DNA from: Mucilaginibacter sp. 14171R-50
GTDB taxonomy: Bacteria; Bacteroidota; Bacteroidia; Sphingobacteriales; Sphingobacteriaceae
DNA: 64,000 nt
Assembly (NCBI RefSeq): GCF_010093045.1
Contig: NZ_CP048115.1
Coordinates: 2,170,001-2,234,000 of the forward strand
Direction of reading: 5' to 3'
A model generated the notes under the pieces. That model made no database searches. It was not told where the DNA came from and saw only the letters and a list, made by a program, of their open reading frames with translations. Below are positions 39,601 through 49,278 of this stretch, one piece after another. Every line of letters begins with the position of its first letter. The first letter of the stretch is position 1. Both the position numbers and the translations under genes were made by a program.

Positions 39601-42067
39601 TATAGTCATCTATAGATGCCAGGTAATTGATCTTGGTATCCAGTTTGAAAAGGTCGGTTGCAAACCGCTGGTAATAACCAATCGGCACCCAGCGCTCCCC
39701 AAGATTAAAATCAAGCCTTTCGAATGGTATGCGTTCAGGCTGTACACGCCGGATAGCGGCAAGGCTTCTGGCGAACTGAAGGTTTTGCGGATCTTCCCCG
39801 GCCAGCTTTTCTGCTGCCTGAAGTTTTTGAACCACGTTACCGGAAAGATAATTATCCGTCGTTTCCCAGTTCAGTGTCTCCGGGTTTTGCAGGATCTGCT
39901 TATCCAGTTGCAGGATGATCTCATCCGGTGTTAAACCGGTGATCTGTCCGATAAGCGTTAAATCCACCCTGCCGGTGTCGTTCAGGCATCTTGCCAGCGC
40001 TTCGGCAGGATCATCGGTTTTCAGCATTTCCTTTTGCTGAAAAAGCGGGCCGTAAAATATATCAGAGCGAACAAATTTGTCGCCTTCCCGGATTTCAAGG
40101 GAGGACAAAATTTTGAAGCCCAATGCCGCATCATTTAGGATACGGTTCCGGTTGGCATTTTTATTGAGTTCACCATATTTAGCGACGAAACCCTCATAGC
40201 AATAATTGAGCGATTTACGCAGTTCGGGGAACTGGATCTCGTGCTCATTTTCGTAGCCGGATAATTCAAGGTAGATATCCCGCAGGGTTAGGTAATCTTC
40301 GTAAAATGGTAGTTCCGGCTGCGGATCAAGGGCATCGAATTTAGCCTCGAAATTATGGGGTTCACCGATCAGGCCAAGCTTGCCGTTAAAGTTGACCAGG
40401 GTATCCTTGACATAAAAAGGTTTCAGGTCGGTAAATGCTTTTGGCTTGTCAGGTTGTAATTTAAAAGCCGGTTCGAGACTGGTATCCCCTTCATAGCGAT
40501 AGTCATGCCCGAAATGTTTCAATTTAACCGACAGGTTATCCAACTCCTGGCCGAGGGTGATGCCGGACATCCATTTTCCGGGAAATGAAATTTCGGATAG
40601 GTTACTATACAGCTTATAGGCGTACCTGTTATTTACTTTAGCACGGGCGGTTAATAATACAATACTGTCATGCATTGGCCTGGCAGTTGTGCGGATAACA
40701 CTGATCTGGCGTACTGTACCGGCATCCACGAATTGTTTATCCAAATCATCCAGGAAAGCTATAGCCTTATTATTCTCGTCGGTTTGAACAGGAGCGTCAA
40801 ATAAACCTAACTGGCCAAAACTTAAACCTGTTTTATCATCTGATTTTGCAGGTTGTGGTACTGGTAGAAAGGTAAACTGTTTAAGTTGTGCCTCTTTTTT
40901 GTCAAAGGAAATGGCTTCCCACTTGCCATAATTGAAATTGGCAAAACCGGCAATCAGCTGTTCTTTAAGCAAAGGAACGATGTCCTGCATGTTGCCGTTT
41001 TGCCAGGCGACGCGGGAAGCTTTGCCTCTTGCATTGGTACCTTCAATGATCTCATCGGCGTAAACCAATTCATTTTTATCCGCTAACCAGGCATTCAGGT
41101 GGTATTTACCAAATGAATTTTGCACTTCTACGGTATCAATCAGCAGGCCTTCCGCTTCTGTAAGCGTTTCTTTCGAATCGTTTTTCTGTACCAGGATCAG
41201 GTGCATGCCAACTTCTACATTCGCATTTTCCTTCATCAGGTTAGCGGGCAGCACAGCTACGCTCAACAGGTCTGCCGAGGTAAACAGGTATTTACGCGCA
41301 GTTTCATTAGAGGGGTTGTTCAGGAATGCTTCGGTAACGATATAGGCTAAGATGCCGCCATCCTTAATTTTATCCAGCCCCTTGGCGAAGAAATAAGTAT
41401 GCACTTTAGCCGAGATACCACTCTTGTTATAGGCGGGGTCATGAACGGCGATCTTACCAAAAGGTATGTTACTGATCACCATATCAGATTGCGCTTTTTC
41501 CGTCGCTGCTGTTTCTTCCAGCTTTTTGATCTGAACGGCTACGGGCAATTGATAAACTGAACATAAGGCAGTCAGGATCTTGCCGGTGAGGATATCCTTT
41601 TCAACCGCATTAATTTGTTGCAATCCGTCAAATGCGGCTACGGCCTCCTCAATAAATACACCGGCCCCCGCGCTTGGCTCGTATAAGCGTTTCGGTAAAA
41701 TATTGGCTTCCCGCATGGCGACATAAATCGCCCTGGGGATATAATCCGGCGTGTAATAAGCGGTTTGCGAACTGCTTTTGAGCGCATCAATTGCTGATTT
41801 GTAATTAGCGGCGGTTAGTTTTTCCTGAAGCAGGGTATGAAGTTCCATGACCTGCGGATAAAGTTTAATATCAGCGGCGGATGCGCCGAATTTTGCCCAT
41901 TCTGTTAATTCACCGGGAGGAAACAGGACGGCTTTTAAGCCGCCGAACCCTGCGTATTTCTTCAGCGCTTCTAATTCTGTTTCGGTGAGTTGCTGGCCAG
42001 TAAAGTCCAGCGCGATTCGGATGGCCGCAATATTGTCTGCCATTTTCCTTACCGGATTAAATGCCAT
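36608..42067 (-). CDS. Giant N6-adenine methylase plus SNF2-type helicase
   Basis: 1,819 residues. The N-terminal methylase domain (about 100-300) carries motif [12 protein letters not shown] and motif IV ISNIPFG (NPPF with Ile for the first Pro). The helicase part (about 980-1560) has [19 protein letters not shown] (Walker A), [14 protein letters not shown] (DEAH-like), [14 protein letters not shown] and [31 protein letters not shown] (motifs V/VI). A coiled-coil-rich region precedes the end LGIKR. Proteins of this build are standard on Bacteroidota conjugative elements and large plasmids. A role in protecting or remodelling transferred DNA is suspected but not proven. The start overlaps nothing; a 71-residue gene is one base upstream. 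Confidence 0.9.
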   Translation of the reverse strand: MAFNPVRKMADNIAAIRIALDFTGQQLTETELEALKKYAGFGGLKAVLFPPGELTEWAKFGASAADIKLYPQVMELHTLLQEKLTAANYKSAIDALKSSSQTAYYTPDYIPRAIYVAMREANILPKRLYEPSAGAGVFIEEAVAAFDGLQQINAVEKDILTGKILTALCSVYQLPVAVQIKKLEETAATEKAQSDMVISNIPFGKIAVHDPAYNKSGISAKVHTYFFAKGLDKIKDGGILAYIVTEAFLNNPSNETARKYLFTSADLLSVAVLPANLMKENANVEVGMHLILVQKNDSKETLTEAEGLLIDTVEVQNSFGKYHLNAWLADKNELVYADEIIEGTNARGKASRVAWQNGNMQDIVPLLKEQLIAGFANFNYGKWEAISFDKKEAQLKQFTFLPVPQPAKSDDKTGLSFGQLGLFDAPVQTDENNKAIAFLDDLDKQFVDAGTVRQISVIRTTARPMHDSIVLLTARAKVNNRYAYKLYSNLSEISFPGKWMSGITLGQELDNLSVKLKHFGHDYRYEGDTSLEPAFKLQPDKPKAFTDLKPFYVKDTLVNFNGKLGLIGEPHNFEAKFDALDPQPELPFYEDYLTLRDIYLELSGYENEHEIQFPELRKSLNYCYEGFVAKYGELNKNANRNRILNDAALGFKILSSLEIREGDKFVRSDIFYGPLFQQKEMLKTDDPAEALARCLNDTGRVDLTLIGQITGLTPDEIILQLDKQILQNPETLNWETTDNYLSGNVVQKLQAAEKLAGEDPQNLQFARSLAAIRRVQPERIPFERLDFNLGERWVPIGYYQRFATDLFKLDTKINYLASIDDYKVSYAKKGNTITNEEFSVTPKESNKITGRTLLEYALLNTNPHFTYPVEQYGKVVRVPDTEAIQNAHRKVDNIRARYLLWLLELPNEDKQYLEKLYNDTYNCYALREYDGSHLTFPGLDFKALKILDLYPSQRNAAWRLIQNNGGLIDHEVGLGKTLTMIIAAMEMKRLGIVHKPMILALKANVQQITDTFRLAYPKAKLLAPGENDFEPSKRKRIFHEIKNNNWDCIILTHDQFGKIPQDPEIQRQILEIELDNTELDLLALQDQGEEITKEKLKGLEIRKENLEAKLKSVIDAIENRKDTGINFREMAIDHLFIDESHKFKNLTFTTRHTKVAGLGNMAGSQKALNMLFAIRTLQDRYDTDLCATFLSGTPISNSLTEMYLIFKYLRPRELERQQISNFDAWAAVYARKTVDFEFTVTNEIRAKERFRHFIKVPELALFYNQITDYKTAKHINLDKPEIDETLVNIKPTPDQQDFIKRLMQFAKNGDATLIGRRPLTKDEDKGRMLIATNYAKKMAVDMRLVNPEKYGDHPGNKVNVCARNVAEIYHESTPHKGTQIIFSDIGTPKTDEFNVYDALRDKLINDFNIPANQITFIHNWATDKQRKELFRKMNAGEIRILIGSTEKAGTGLNVQERIVAMHHLDIPWKPSELEQRDGRGARQGNWLAKQFYGNKVRNFIYAVEQSLDNYKFNLLKNKQIFISQMKNNELSVRTLDEGAMDEQSGMSFSEYIAILSGDTSLLEKTRLEKKVAELEGYKGAHFKEVARSRYLLEDLEKKSRDTQSTLELVRKDEVSYKQVLKFDEDGTKQNPLKLKDIALADTVAIGNHLIGLYKNWAPTDFNQPDLHLGELYGFDLFIRRKLQTIEEGFSSRITHVTSLYAESRSTGIKYMQNGGAPNIDNPKHAARYFLDAINRVVGMAERYEKELVGVNKQIPEVRELSQRPFDQEYELASLKKDMEKLEMEINQKIAEREKLAQAAQLSIEDDNEPLEEVSLGIKR

Positions 42068-42068
42068 G

Positions 42069-42284
42069 TTAAACCTCCTGTAAATAATTTGCTATGGTTC
42101 CGATCACTTCATATTTTAAGAAGCGGTCGTCCTCGTCCAAGCCTTTGATGAGCGGGGCACAGAGTTCGAGGATATTGGTAAGCTCGTAGTGGAGAATCCC
42201 GTGGTTGGAAAAGCGGAGATATGCCCTTAAAAATTCTTCTTCCAACACAAGCTTTACATAATCGTAGCCTATGGAATCAGTCAT
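42069..42284 (-). CDS. Small acidic ICE protein
   Basis: 71 residues, mostly helical and acidic ([49 protein letters not shown]). No family recognised. It is placed between traN (15 bases) and the giant helicase (1 base), consistent with a tra operon gene. Could be an assembly or regulatory partner of the helicase. Confidence 0.55.
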   Translation of the reverse strand: MTDSIGYDYVKLVLEEEFLRAYLRFSNHGILHYELTNILELCAPLIKGLDEDDRFLKYEVIGTIANYLQEV

Positions 42285-42299
42285 AAAAATTGGTATGAA

Positions 42300-43094
42300 T
42301 TAATTAGGCAGCGTATCCGCATCCAGTATATCCTGGTAGGAAATACTCAGGGTAATGACACGGCCGGAAAGTTGCTTTTCGCTTAGTTCCGCGTGCAGCA
42401 CCTTATTACCAGGAAAAGACATCTTTTTAAAGACAAAGATGTTCCGGTAATTTTTGGAGAAAGCAGGCGGACTAAACAACACAAACTCCGGTTTTATTTC
42501 AACCGATTGGTTATTGGCCGCTTTGGTGACTTTTTTATCATCAACCTTAAACCGGAAATCATCAATGTCATATTTCAGGTTAGTTTTGTTGTGATAGCCG
42601 ATATCGAGAAATATATAATCACCAACCGTATATACATGGTTCAACGCTCCTTTGATGCCAAAGGCCTTTACCTTTTCCATATGTTTATCCGGGCTTTTGG
42701 CGATCAGGCTGAGGGCTAACCCTTTCAGTTGGTTTTGGGACAGGCCGATGCCGGAGATATCCAATGGCAGCATATCTGCCGGAACAATATTTATCTCGGT
42801 AGGCACTCCCGGATAACCCGGCAATAAACGGTATTGTGCAATAAATTTTTCACCTGCAACGGTAACCACTGAACCTAAAAAGGATTTGAGTGAATCGCGC
42901 AGTTTTAAGCGCAGGACGTTTTTAAGCGGCAAATCACCAACCAGGTCTTTTGTTGAGATATCTACATATTGTATAGGCTCCGGTGAGATAAAATGAATGG
43001 TCAGGTTTTCAGGCAGGTAAACTACAGGTAGTTTTTCCTGGGCATAAAGGGTTGGGGCGCAGAGCACCAAAAGGCAGAAAAAAATGATTTTCAT
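42300..43094 (-). CDS. traN: Conjugative transposon protein TraN (DUF4138, VirB9-like)
   Basis: 264 residues with signal peptide (MKIIFFCLLVLCAPTLYAQE). The N-terminal region YLPENLTIHFISPEPIQYVDISTKDLVGDLPLKNVLRLK and the C-terminal beta domain (DDFRFKVDDKKVTKA, FVFKKMSFPGNKVLHAELSEKQLSGRVITLSISYQDI) match the TraN family of CTnDOT-type systems. It is thought to be the outer-membrane-associated VirB9 counterpart in the mating channel. Follows traM directly. Confidence 0.88.
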   Translation of the reverse strand: MKIIFFCLLVLCAPTLYAQEKLPVVYLPENLTIHFISPEPIQYVDISTKDLVGDLPLKNVLRLKLRDSLKSFLGSVVTVAGEKFIAQYRLLPGYPGVPTEINIVPADMLPLDISGIGLSQNQLKGLALSLIAKSPDKHMEKVKAFGIKGALNHVYTVGDYIFLDIGYHNKTNLKYDIDDFRFKVDDKKVTKAANNQSVEIKPEFVLFSPPAFSKNYRNIFVFKKMSFPGNKVLHAELSEKQLSGRVITLSISYQDILDADTLPN

Positions 43095-43142
43095 GTTTTT
43101 TATTTTTAAAAGTCAATTACACGCTCGCAAGGAGCGCTGTTT

Positions 43143-44327
43143 TTAATAGGACTTCTGAGCGTTTTGCAACGCATCATTGTCAATCAGGTAGAGGTAAGAA
43201 TTGTATTTAAGCTTCGCTTTATTTTTGCGAATGAGATCGGCGATGGCGGATGAAGTGGATTGAAAAACTTTATCCAGCGAACTCATGATAAACTGGCTGT
43301 TACCGGAACTGCCATCGATGGTCACGCCCTGGACCGAGTTGCTTCCGAGGTCTTTGGTAAAATCCCGAAAAGCAGATGACGGCACATAGAGTCCGGGTAA
43401 GCCGTCCATATCATAGATATCCAGTTTGACCGGAAGGATTTTCCCATCATATAAGATGGAAGTTACCGCCAGGGTTACCCGCTGCTCTGTAAATCCGCTG
43501 ATCTGGGCAAAAAGGTAGGTGCCTTTTTTGATCAGGTTATTGCCCGCCTTAATATTTTCCAGAAGTTTCAGTCGTAAGCGTGATCCTGCAAAACCGGTTA
43601 CATTTTCGTCGATGACAGCGCTAATAAAGGCAGTCTCCTTTTCCGGCATTACCGTATTAAAATCCGAAGAGATCGCATCTGCTTTTTCAACCGTCAACCT
43701 AACCTGGTTTTGCTTTAACTTAGCAGCCTTATCAGCGGCCTCTTTTTTCTTTAACTCATGTTTATAGGCCGGGTCGTTGGCTTTATTGATACTATCCATG
43801 ATGGCCATTTGCGCTTTGAAAACTTCCATCGGATCTTTTTCTTTGGCTACAGGCGCAACCGGGCGTGACGAATTTGGTTGCCTGTTGCGCATCGCCTCAA
43901 TCGCACCAGCCACCTGCCGGTCATTGTTCAACCCCATTTGTTGTTCATGCTTTGAAGTGGTGTTGCCTCCATTGCCAAATTTTAGTTTCATGGCCTGCTG
44001 AATAGAATCCAGCTTTTTCTTTTGCTGATCAGAATAATCATTGTTAAATGCGGGGTTACTGGAATTTTCGCGGGGTATCACATTCACGGCTGTTAAGCCA
44101 TCAGCCTCCTTGTAAGTGCTCCGGTAAGCATCGAGCTTATCCGCCAATTGCTTCTTTCGGACATCGGCGGATACATTGCCAACAGAACCATTTAGCCCGA
44201 CATTTTCGGTAACCGTTGGCTTTGGCTTGGAAAACCCACTATGCCAGGCGTAAAAGAAAAGGCACAAAAAGGGCAATAGGATGAGCGGCAGCATATATTT
44301 AGGCTGCTTAAAATTAATTTTCATCAT
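43143..44327 (-). CDS. traM: Conjugative transposon protein TraM (VirB10-like)
   Basis: 394 residues. One membrane helix near the N-terminus (YMLPLILLPFLCLFFYAW, about 11-28), a long Gln/Lys-rich linker and a C-terminal beta-barrel-like domain (VIDENVTGFAGSRLRLKLLENIKAGNNLIKKGTYLFAQISGF, then ILYDGKILPVKLDIYDMDGLPGLYVP), the TraM signature. Functions as the envelope-spanning scaffold of the channel. Lies between traL and traN as in CTnDOT. Confidence 0.92.
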   Translation of the reverse strand: MMKINFKQPKYMLPLILLPFLCLFFYAWHSGFSKPKPTVTENVGLNGSVGNVSADVRKKQLADKLDAYRSTYKEADGLTAVNVIPRENSSNPAFNNDYSDQQKKKLDSIQQAMKLKFGNGGNTTSKHEQQMGLNNDRQVAGAIEAMRNRQPNSSRPVAPVAKEKDPMEVFKAQMAIMDSINKANDPAYKHELKKKEAADKAAKLKQNQVRLTVEKADAISSDFNTVMPEKETAFISAVIDENVTGFAGSRLRLKLLENIKAGNNLIKKGTYLFAQISGFTEQRVTLAVTSILYDGKILPVKLDIYDMDGLPGLYVPSSAFRDFTKDLGSNSVQGVTIDGSSGNSQFIMSSLDKVFQSTSSAIADLIRKNKAKLKYNSYLYLIDNDALQNAQKSY

Positions 44328-44329
44328 TT

Positions 44330-44743
44330 TTATTTAAGTGTTTGGTGAATTTTGGACAGGCGGTCAAGGGCACTATCCAGTAAAGTGCTATCCTCAACTG
44401 ATAGCTGCTTTTTGGCGGTAAGGCTATCTACCAGCTTTTTTAGTTTCATGGTTTCCCGGATATTTCCGGTCGCCTGTAAGATCTGGCTAAAGCCATCCTC
44501 CACCGGGTTGACTTTTTTTACCGCTGCTGTGTTGGTTTTTTCAGGTTTGCGAAAAACCGTAAATGATAGCACGAATGATAATGTCATCAGGAAGATCATG
44601 CATCCCCAAAAGAACTTTGGGTAGGCACCCACCAGGCGCTTGGCTGCGTTCCCGGCAATAGCGAAATAGCTGCCGAATTCCTTATGTATTTCGCTGTACA
44701 GCGTATCCCTGGGATCTCTGTTAGAATGTATTTTTCTCCACAT
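44330..44743 (-). CDS. TraL-like small membrane protein
   Basis: About 137 residues from the in-frame ATG at 44743 (ATG at 44764 also possible; both lie inside the end of traK). One strong membrane segment (FFWGCMIFLMTLSFVLSFTVF) is followed by a helical periplasmic tail (FSQILQATGNIRETMKLKKLVDSL). Position between traK and traM corresponds to traL of CTnDOT-type systems; sequence similarity itself I cannot confirm. Confidence 0.65.
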   Translation of the reverse strand: MWRKIHSNRDPRDTLYSEIHKEFGSYFAIAGNAAKRLVGAYPKFFWGCMIFLMTLSFVLSFTVFRKPEKTNTAAVKKVNPVEDGFSQILQATGNIRETMKLKKLVDSLTAKKQLSVEDSTLLDSALDRLSKIHQTLK

Positions 44744-45338
44744 CTTGCAGGTCTTTATTTTCAAGGGTTTTCCAATTGGTGATCAGGACACCATGTGGGT
44801 TATTATCACTTCGCGGGATATCCTTCAGGTACCCCTCCGTTATCAGGGAACGGACAACCGTAGAGCTGCGGCGGTCAATTTTTAGTTTACCGTAATAGCG
44901 GAAATAATGTTTCGGCACATCTACCCAAATGGAATCTGTTTGCAGGGTTAGTACAGAGCTCGAAGAAAGGATAGAATTAAAAAAACCGTTTTCCTTCAAA
45001 TTATTGTATTGCTCCATCCCTGATTGATCCACGAGGTACATGGCCTTTTTCATTTGATATTCCATGTAATTATCATCCGGGGTTAAGGAGAAAAATAAGG
45101 AATGGAAAAGGTCAACATCGGCCCTGTATTCGGCGGGACGGTTCATTTGCATATCAGTTTGCCGTGCGAGAATGGGGATATTATTATCCAGTATATAGAT
45201 ACTTTTTTGTGCGTTGGAAACCATTTTAAAGGCATAAAGACAATTCATGCCGACAATAATGAGCGAAGTCAGCAGGCTACCGGCGGCAATGAAAGTCGCT
45301 AACCTGATTTTGGCTTCTATATTTTTTATGATCATCAT
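44721..45338 (-). CDS. traK: Conjugative transposon protein TraK (VirB8-like)
   Basis: About 205 residues from the ATG at 45338 (an upstream in-frame start at 45371 would add a hydrophobic stretch). IIKNIEAKIRLATFIAAGSLLTSLIIVGMNCLYAFK gives the short N-terminus and single membrane helix typical of TraK, then a NTF2-like periplasmic domain with MKKAMYLVDQSGMEQYNNLKENGFFN, IWVDVPKHYFRYYGKLKI and ITNWKTLENKDLQDVEKN. VirB8-like proteins nucleate the inner-membrane complex. Confidence 0.88.
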   Translation of the reverse strand: MMIIKNIEAKIRLATFIAAGSLLTSLIIVGMNCLYAFKMVSNAQKSIYILDNNIPILARQTDMQMNRPAEYRADVDLFHSLFFSLTPDDNYMEYQMKKAMYLVDQSGMEQYNNLKENGFFNSILSSSSVLTLQTDSIWVDVPKHYFRYYGKLKIDRRSSTVVRSLITEGYLKDIPRSDNNPHGVLITNWKTLENKDLQDVEKNTF

Positions 45339-45419
45339 AAAAATCATTAAATAAAAAAAGCCGGCCCGCACCTGCGGGTCAGCCTGTCATAAAAGGAGAA
45401 AGAGAAAAAAAAGAAGGTT

Positions 45420-46577
45420 TTAAAAGAAGCTCCCGGTTGCTTTTCGAGCCATACTTACCACAGTACCAGCACTGCGGCCAAAGGTGGAAGTAGCTGAACT
45501 GATACCGGAGGTCGAGATGATCCAGGTAGAAATACTGGGCACGGTGAACATACAGATAGCACCGATAAGGAACACGATGATGACGGTACCAAAGGACAGG
45601 ATGCCATTACCGGCAAACCAGGCCATTTTCTCCAGGTTTGCGCTCAGACCGTTTTCACCGACCAGCTCCTTGTATTTGCTGATCTCTGAGGTAAGTGCGT
45701 ATTCCTGCATCAGGCCGGTTAGATACATGATCAGATAAGCAATGCCGCTATACAAGTTCACGGAAATAAAACGGGCAATCCAGGTGCTGAAGCTATCGCG
45801 GAATGCCGGCAGGATGCTGACGGCTACGGCAAATGGGCCAAGGATAATCAGAATAGAGGAGTAAATGATTTGTATCATAAAAATGATGTACACGGCCAAA
45901 CGTAAAATCCATATTCCCAATAGTTCCAGCAATTGGGTAAAGAGCAACTGCATACCCACGGTTAACCGGTTCTTTAATTCGAGTAATGGTGATACAACGC
46001 TGCTGATACCTTCCTTAACGGTACTGGTTACCGAATCCCAGGCTTGACCGTACCAGGTGTCGCTTTCCTTTTCAGCGACTTCAGTCTGTGCTTGGTAAGT
46101 ATAAAGGGAATTGGCAACAGCAAGCATCAGGTTTGACCTGTTTAGCCGCAAATTGTCAACGGTGGTTTGCTCACTGTTAAACATCTGTTCCGTTTGATTG
46201 GTCACCAGTTCAGTAGGAAATGCGATCATTTTAACGAACCCGCCCCACCACATGATGACCATGGCCAAACCGAAGGGGCGCAGCAAGGGCATGATCTCCA
46301 GCTGCTTGTCTCCGACCATCATTTCATAGGATTTGATCGCGAAAAAGATGATCATGAAAATCGCGGAAAGGGCTTTGGCATCAGTTATAAACAGGTCAAA
46401 ATGTGTCCATACGGAATCTTTAAGTCCCTTTAGGAAAACCATAACGCCTGCTTCATAAACCCCGTCGCCCTGCAGAAACTGCAGAGTTTTGGTATTATCG
46501 GTACTGGTTGTTGTTTGGGCAAATACTGCGGATACACATAAACATAGCAGTACTGCTAAAATTATTTTCCTTTTCAT
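45420..46577 (-). CDS. traJ: Conjugative transposon protein TraJ (VirB6-like)
   Basis: 385 residues. Signal-like start (ILAVLLCLCVSAVFAQ), then a polytopic core: FITDAKALSAIFMIIFFAIK, PFGLAMVIMWWGGFVKMIAF, LLGIWILRLAVYIIFMIQIIYSSILIILGPFAVAVSILPAF, FISVNLYSGIAYLIMYLTGL, NGILSFGTVIIVFLIGAICMF. This is the TraJ/VirB6 pattern of an inner-membrane channel component. The start codon overlaps the stop of the preceding secreted protein gene (4 bases). Confidence 0.88.
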   Translation of the reverse strand: MKRKIILAVLLCLCVSAVFAQTTTSTDNTKTLQFLQGDGVYEAGVMVFLKGLKDSVWTHFDLFITDAKALSAIFMIIFFAIKSYEMMVGDKQLEIMPLLRPFGLAMVIMWWGGFVKMIAFPTELVTNQTEQMFNSEQTTVDNLRLNRSNLMLAVANSLYTYQAQTEVAEKESDTWYGQAWDSVTSTVKEGISSVVSPLLELKNRLTVGMQLLFTQLLELLGIWILRLAVYIIFMIQIIYSSILIILGPFAVAVSILPAFRDSFSTWIARFISVNLYSGIAYLIMYLTGLMQEYALTSEISKYKELVGENGLSANLEKMAWFAGNGILSFGTVIIVFLIGAICMFTVPSISTWIISTSGISSATSTFGRSAGTVVSMARKATGSFF

Positions 46578-47356
46578 TGCAGGTGTTGTAAAACTTGATT
46601 TGCGATCTGGATGTCTGTTTGCGGCGTCCAGTTGGTGACCGTCACCTGTCCAGCTTGTAATTTTTGCTGTTGGGCGGTCATATTTAGCGCGGCTTGCGCC
46701 GATGAAGTCCGGATTGCCCAGATACCGGCCAGCCTGCGATATTCCATCAGGTAGCGGTGATAAGCCAGGATGCGCGCACCACGATCTATGGTAGTTGTAT
46801 GTGCCGCATTGATCCGTTCCTTTAACATATTCAACTCATTTTTGTACCAGCTATACAAGCCTTCGGACACCAGTTTAGTGCTTACCCGTGGAGAGAGCCC
46901 TCCTAAAATGGATGACGTTGAATTATTTAGCACCGGCTTCAACTCCTTGCTGTAATAGAGTTGCCATAAAGGGTCTGCATCGGAGATCAGCCCTGATTGA
47001 TTGGCAATTTCGGACAATGCGGTATTCCTAACAGTATCTGATTGGAGTTTATACTTATTATCTGTTGTATTCATGGCGCCAACTAAGGCCAGGCGTTGTG
47101 TCTGCGGACCGGTGGCACTTAAGGGCCGGAGATCGGTTTTGTGATAATTGGGATGAAACAACCCCCACGTGAGCCAGTAATAAGGGTTCAGACTAAGGAA
47201 ACCCGCCTTGGGTTCAAACTTATTTTGGTCCCATTGCAGATAGACCATACGTTCTTCCTGGTACCGGACGGCCTTGTCCTGGGCTAAAGCCTGGCCGAAA
47301 CAATGATGTATCAGCGCCAGCATAATAAATGGTAGTGGAATTAAGAATTTTTTCAT
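46574..47356 (-). CDS. Exported tra-operon protein of unknown family
   Basis: 260 residues with a signal peptide (MKKFLIPLPFIMLALIHHCFGQ). The mature part is helical with SLNPYYWLTWGLFHPNYHKTDLRPLSATGPQTQRLALVG and YRRLAGIWAIRTSSAQAALNMTAQQQKLQ. It does not share the NAKYL end of the three upstream secreted proteins. It overlaps traJ, so it is surely part of the mating-pair apparatus operon, perhaps a periplasmic VirB5-type or pilus-tip component. Confidence 0.6.
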   Translation of the reverse strand: MKKFLIPLPFIMLALIHHCFGQALAQDKAVRYQEERMVYLQWDQNKFEPKAGFLSLNPYYWLTWGLFHPNYHKTDLRPLSATGPQTQRLALVGAMNTTDNKYKLQSDTVRNTALSEIANQSGLISDADPLWQLYYSKELKPVLNNSTSSILGGLSPRVSTKLVSEGLYSWYKNELNMLKERINAAHTTTIDRGARILAYHRYLMEYRRLAGIWAIRTSSAQAALNMTAQQQKLQAGQVTVTNWTPQTDIQIANQVLQHLQ

Positions 47357-47415
47357 GATTTAAATTGTTTTTTAAGTGGCATTCAAGCTATCATCCGGCG
47401 ACATCGGAATAATGG

Positions 47416-48081
47416 TCATTGGTGTAAATATTTAGCGTTTTGAATGATTTGATCAACAATCCGGGTATCCTGACTGATGAAGTTGGCAAATGGATTGAGG
47501 GATGCGATTACGCCGCGTTCCTTTGCCCAGTACATGGCCTTCCAGGTACCATAGGCTAATCCATCTAATATTTGCAATTGGGTAATTACCTTGCGTAATA
47601 ACTGGTCACGGGAGTTATAGTCTGCCAATACATTATTGCCCTCTTTGAGTACATACCCGGAAACATCGGTTACCAATGCCAGTGACCTCGTTCGCATTTC
47701 AGAAGCCATATTCCCTGCAAAGACGAGCAGATAGGGTTCACTTTTAGCCATGTCCAATGCCTGGCTAATATACCCTGTCATGTCAGCGATAATTACGGCA
47801 ATGTTTTTAACCGCAAGTCCGTCCTTTAAAGCTGAATTTACATTGGATAAGCCATTATAGATCATGGTTTGCGCCAAGACAACGGAACCAACATTGGTAT
47901 TCAGGTCATTGATATTATTATTGATCTTGCCCAGATATTGGTCATGGGTAACTTCAGCGCTGCTCCGTACTGCGGCGTTTTGGGAAACAGCAATAAGGTG
48001 TTGGTAATCGATCACATATTCCTGCGCCTGTGCATATTGAAAACATACCAGTAGCAGGCTGGCAAAACATAAGTTTTTCAT
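47416..48081 (-). CDS. Exported tra-operon protein, NAKYL paralogue 3 (VirB5-like candidate)
   Basis: 221 residues with signal peptide (MKNLCFASLLLVCFQYAQAQ). Mostly helical mature part; it shares with the protein at 49278-49952 the layout INNNINDLNTNVGSVVLAQTMIYNGLSNVNSAL, then MAKSEPYLLVFAGNMASEMRTRSLALVTDVSGYVLKEGNNVL, then LQILDGLAYGTWKAMYWAKERGVIASLNPFANFISQDTRIVDQIIQNAKYL. Small secreted helical proteins at this position of the operon could be VirB5-type pilus-tip adhesins. That is inference from location and build. Confidence 0.6.
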   Translation of the reverse strand: MKNLCFASLLLVCFQYAQAQEYVIDYQHLIAVSQNAAVRSSAEVTHDQYLGKINNNINDLNTNVGSVVLAQTMIYNGLSNVNSALKDGLAVKNIAVIIADMTGYISQALDMAKSEPYLLVFAGNMASEMRTRSLALVTDVSGYVLKEGNNVLADYNSRDQLLRKVITQLQILDGLAYGTWKAMYWAKERGVIASLNPFANFISQDTRIVDQIIQNAKYLHQ

Positions 48082-48743
48082 TTTAGATATTTGGCATTTT
48101 GAATGATATCACTGCCGATAGACTTATCGGCATCTATAAAATTCTGAAATGGGTTTGCGGCCCTTAACAAGGAGGCCAGGCTGGAATATTGCATCATATT
48201 GAGCATGTTGCCAGACAGGTCCTGGATGTTGCTTAGTTCGGAAATGACGTAATCAAAAAGCAGTTTTCTATCGGAGGCCTTCATCTGGTTCAAATCGCCC
48301 AGTGATAAAGTGAGCCCGGTTACATAAGCCACCAGACTTTTGGCCTGACCGGCAAATTGCAGGGCAGATTGGTAACCGATGGCTATTAATGCAGGATTTT
48401 TCTGCACCAGTTGAACGATCTGTGACTGGTTACTTACGATACGCTCCACCATTGGCGTGGCATAAATACCAATGTCGGCAATGTTTATGGCCGTTCCAAG
48501 TGTATTATAGCGCTGTTGTAAGGTGCGGTACATTTTTTTCAACTTATCCAGTAAAGTTAGATTGGCCTGTTCGTTTGCTGTTGCCGCCGCTTGTTGATTC
48601 TTCGCCTTAACCTGCAGCTTGTTTTCAGATTCTGACTCATCGACGAGTTGGTGAAGTGCCGGAATATCGAGTATCTTTTGCTGTGCAAAAGCGTTGGCCG
48701 TTCCTGCAAGCAAAACGGCAATTAATAGGATTACAGTTTTCAT
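48078..48743 (-). CDS. Exported tra-operon protein, NAKYL paralogue 2 (VirB5-like candidate)
   Basis: 221 residues from the ATG at 48743, chosen because MKTVILLIAVLLAGTANAFAQQ is a full signal peptide; longer in-frame starts overlap the methyltransferase gene. Helical mature part (TLLDKLKKMYRTLQQRYNTLGTAINIADIGIYATPMVERI), ending FQNFIDADKSIGSDIIQNAKYLK. The end matches its two paralogues though the centre has diverged. Its stop overlaps the next start (ATGA-like). Confidence 0.6.
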   Translation of the reverse strand: MKTVILLIAVLLAGTANAFAQQKILDIPALHQLVDESESENKLQVKAKNQQAAATANEQANLTLLDKLKKMYRTLQQRYNTLGTAINIADIGIYATPMVERIVSNQSQIVQLVQKNPALIAIGYQSALQFAGQAKSLVAYVTGLTLSLGDLNQMKASDRKLLFDYVISELSNIQDLSGNMLNMMQYSSLASLLRAANPFQNFIDADKSIGSDIIQNAKYLK

Positions 48744-48747
48744 GATA

Positions 48748-49278
48748 CTATTTGATTTTTTCTTCGTTTCGATGGAACACCGTCCAGCCAGGCCTTTTGG
48801 TGTTTCCGTATACCTGAAGCTTACGTGCCCAGGGAAATTCTTCTTCCAGAAATTTGTAAGCACTTTCAGGCTTTGCCGACCTGTTTTTTACTGTGCCGGG
48901 GAAATGTGAATCAGTCATTTTGAGATAATGATCGGATACTTGAGGCATTTTGCCTTTATGACAGACCATAAGAAATTCCATTGTCTTTTCATCGCTGCCA
49001 CTTTTCCATTTTGGCCGTACCCAAATAAATGACCCACGGGTTGTGTAACCCAAGCGGGCCATATATTCCCTGTAGTCCATTGCATATTTTCCAGGCACCC
49101 AGATAAAAACCAGATGCTCATCAGTAGTGAAGTCCCTGAGTATTTGTTGGATGAACTCAAAGGCTTCAATCGATCTTTGCAATTTTGGTGGCAAATTATC
49201 GGGAAGGCAAGGGCCTCTCGTTCTGAAACGGTTAAACCGTTTCCATGGCGGGCAAACCATGATCAAATTAAATTTCAT
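48748..49278 (-). CDS. MT-A70-like adenine methyltransferase inside the tra operon
   Basis: 176 residues with the MT-A70 order of motifs: LIMVCPPWKRF in place of the usual DPPW, HLVFIWVPGKY, LGYTTRGSFIWVRPKW, MEFLMVCHKGKMP, KPESAYKFLEEEFPWARKLQVYG and GWTVF near the end. MT-A70 enzymes methylate adenine N6 in RNA or DNA. The first acidic residue of the catalytic motif is Cys here, so activity is uncertain. It starts on the stop codon of one NAKYL paralogue and ends 5 bases before the next. Confidence 0.75.
   Translation of the reverse strand: MKFNLIMVCPPWKRFNRFRTRGPCLPDNLPPKLQRSIEAFEFIQQILRDFTTDEHLVFIWVPGKYAMDYREYMARLGYTTRGSFIWVRPKWKSGSDEKTMEFLMVCHKGKMPQVSDHYLKMTDSHFPGTVKNRSAKPESAYKFLEEEFPWARKLQVYGNTKRPGWTVFHRNEEKIK

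Noticed and set aside
36608..42067. Phage-defence system (DISARM-like methylase plus helicase)
   Set aside because: Methylase and helicase are one protein of the type regularly found on conjugative elements, and no other defence genes accompany it.
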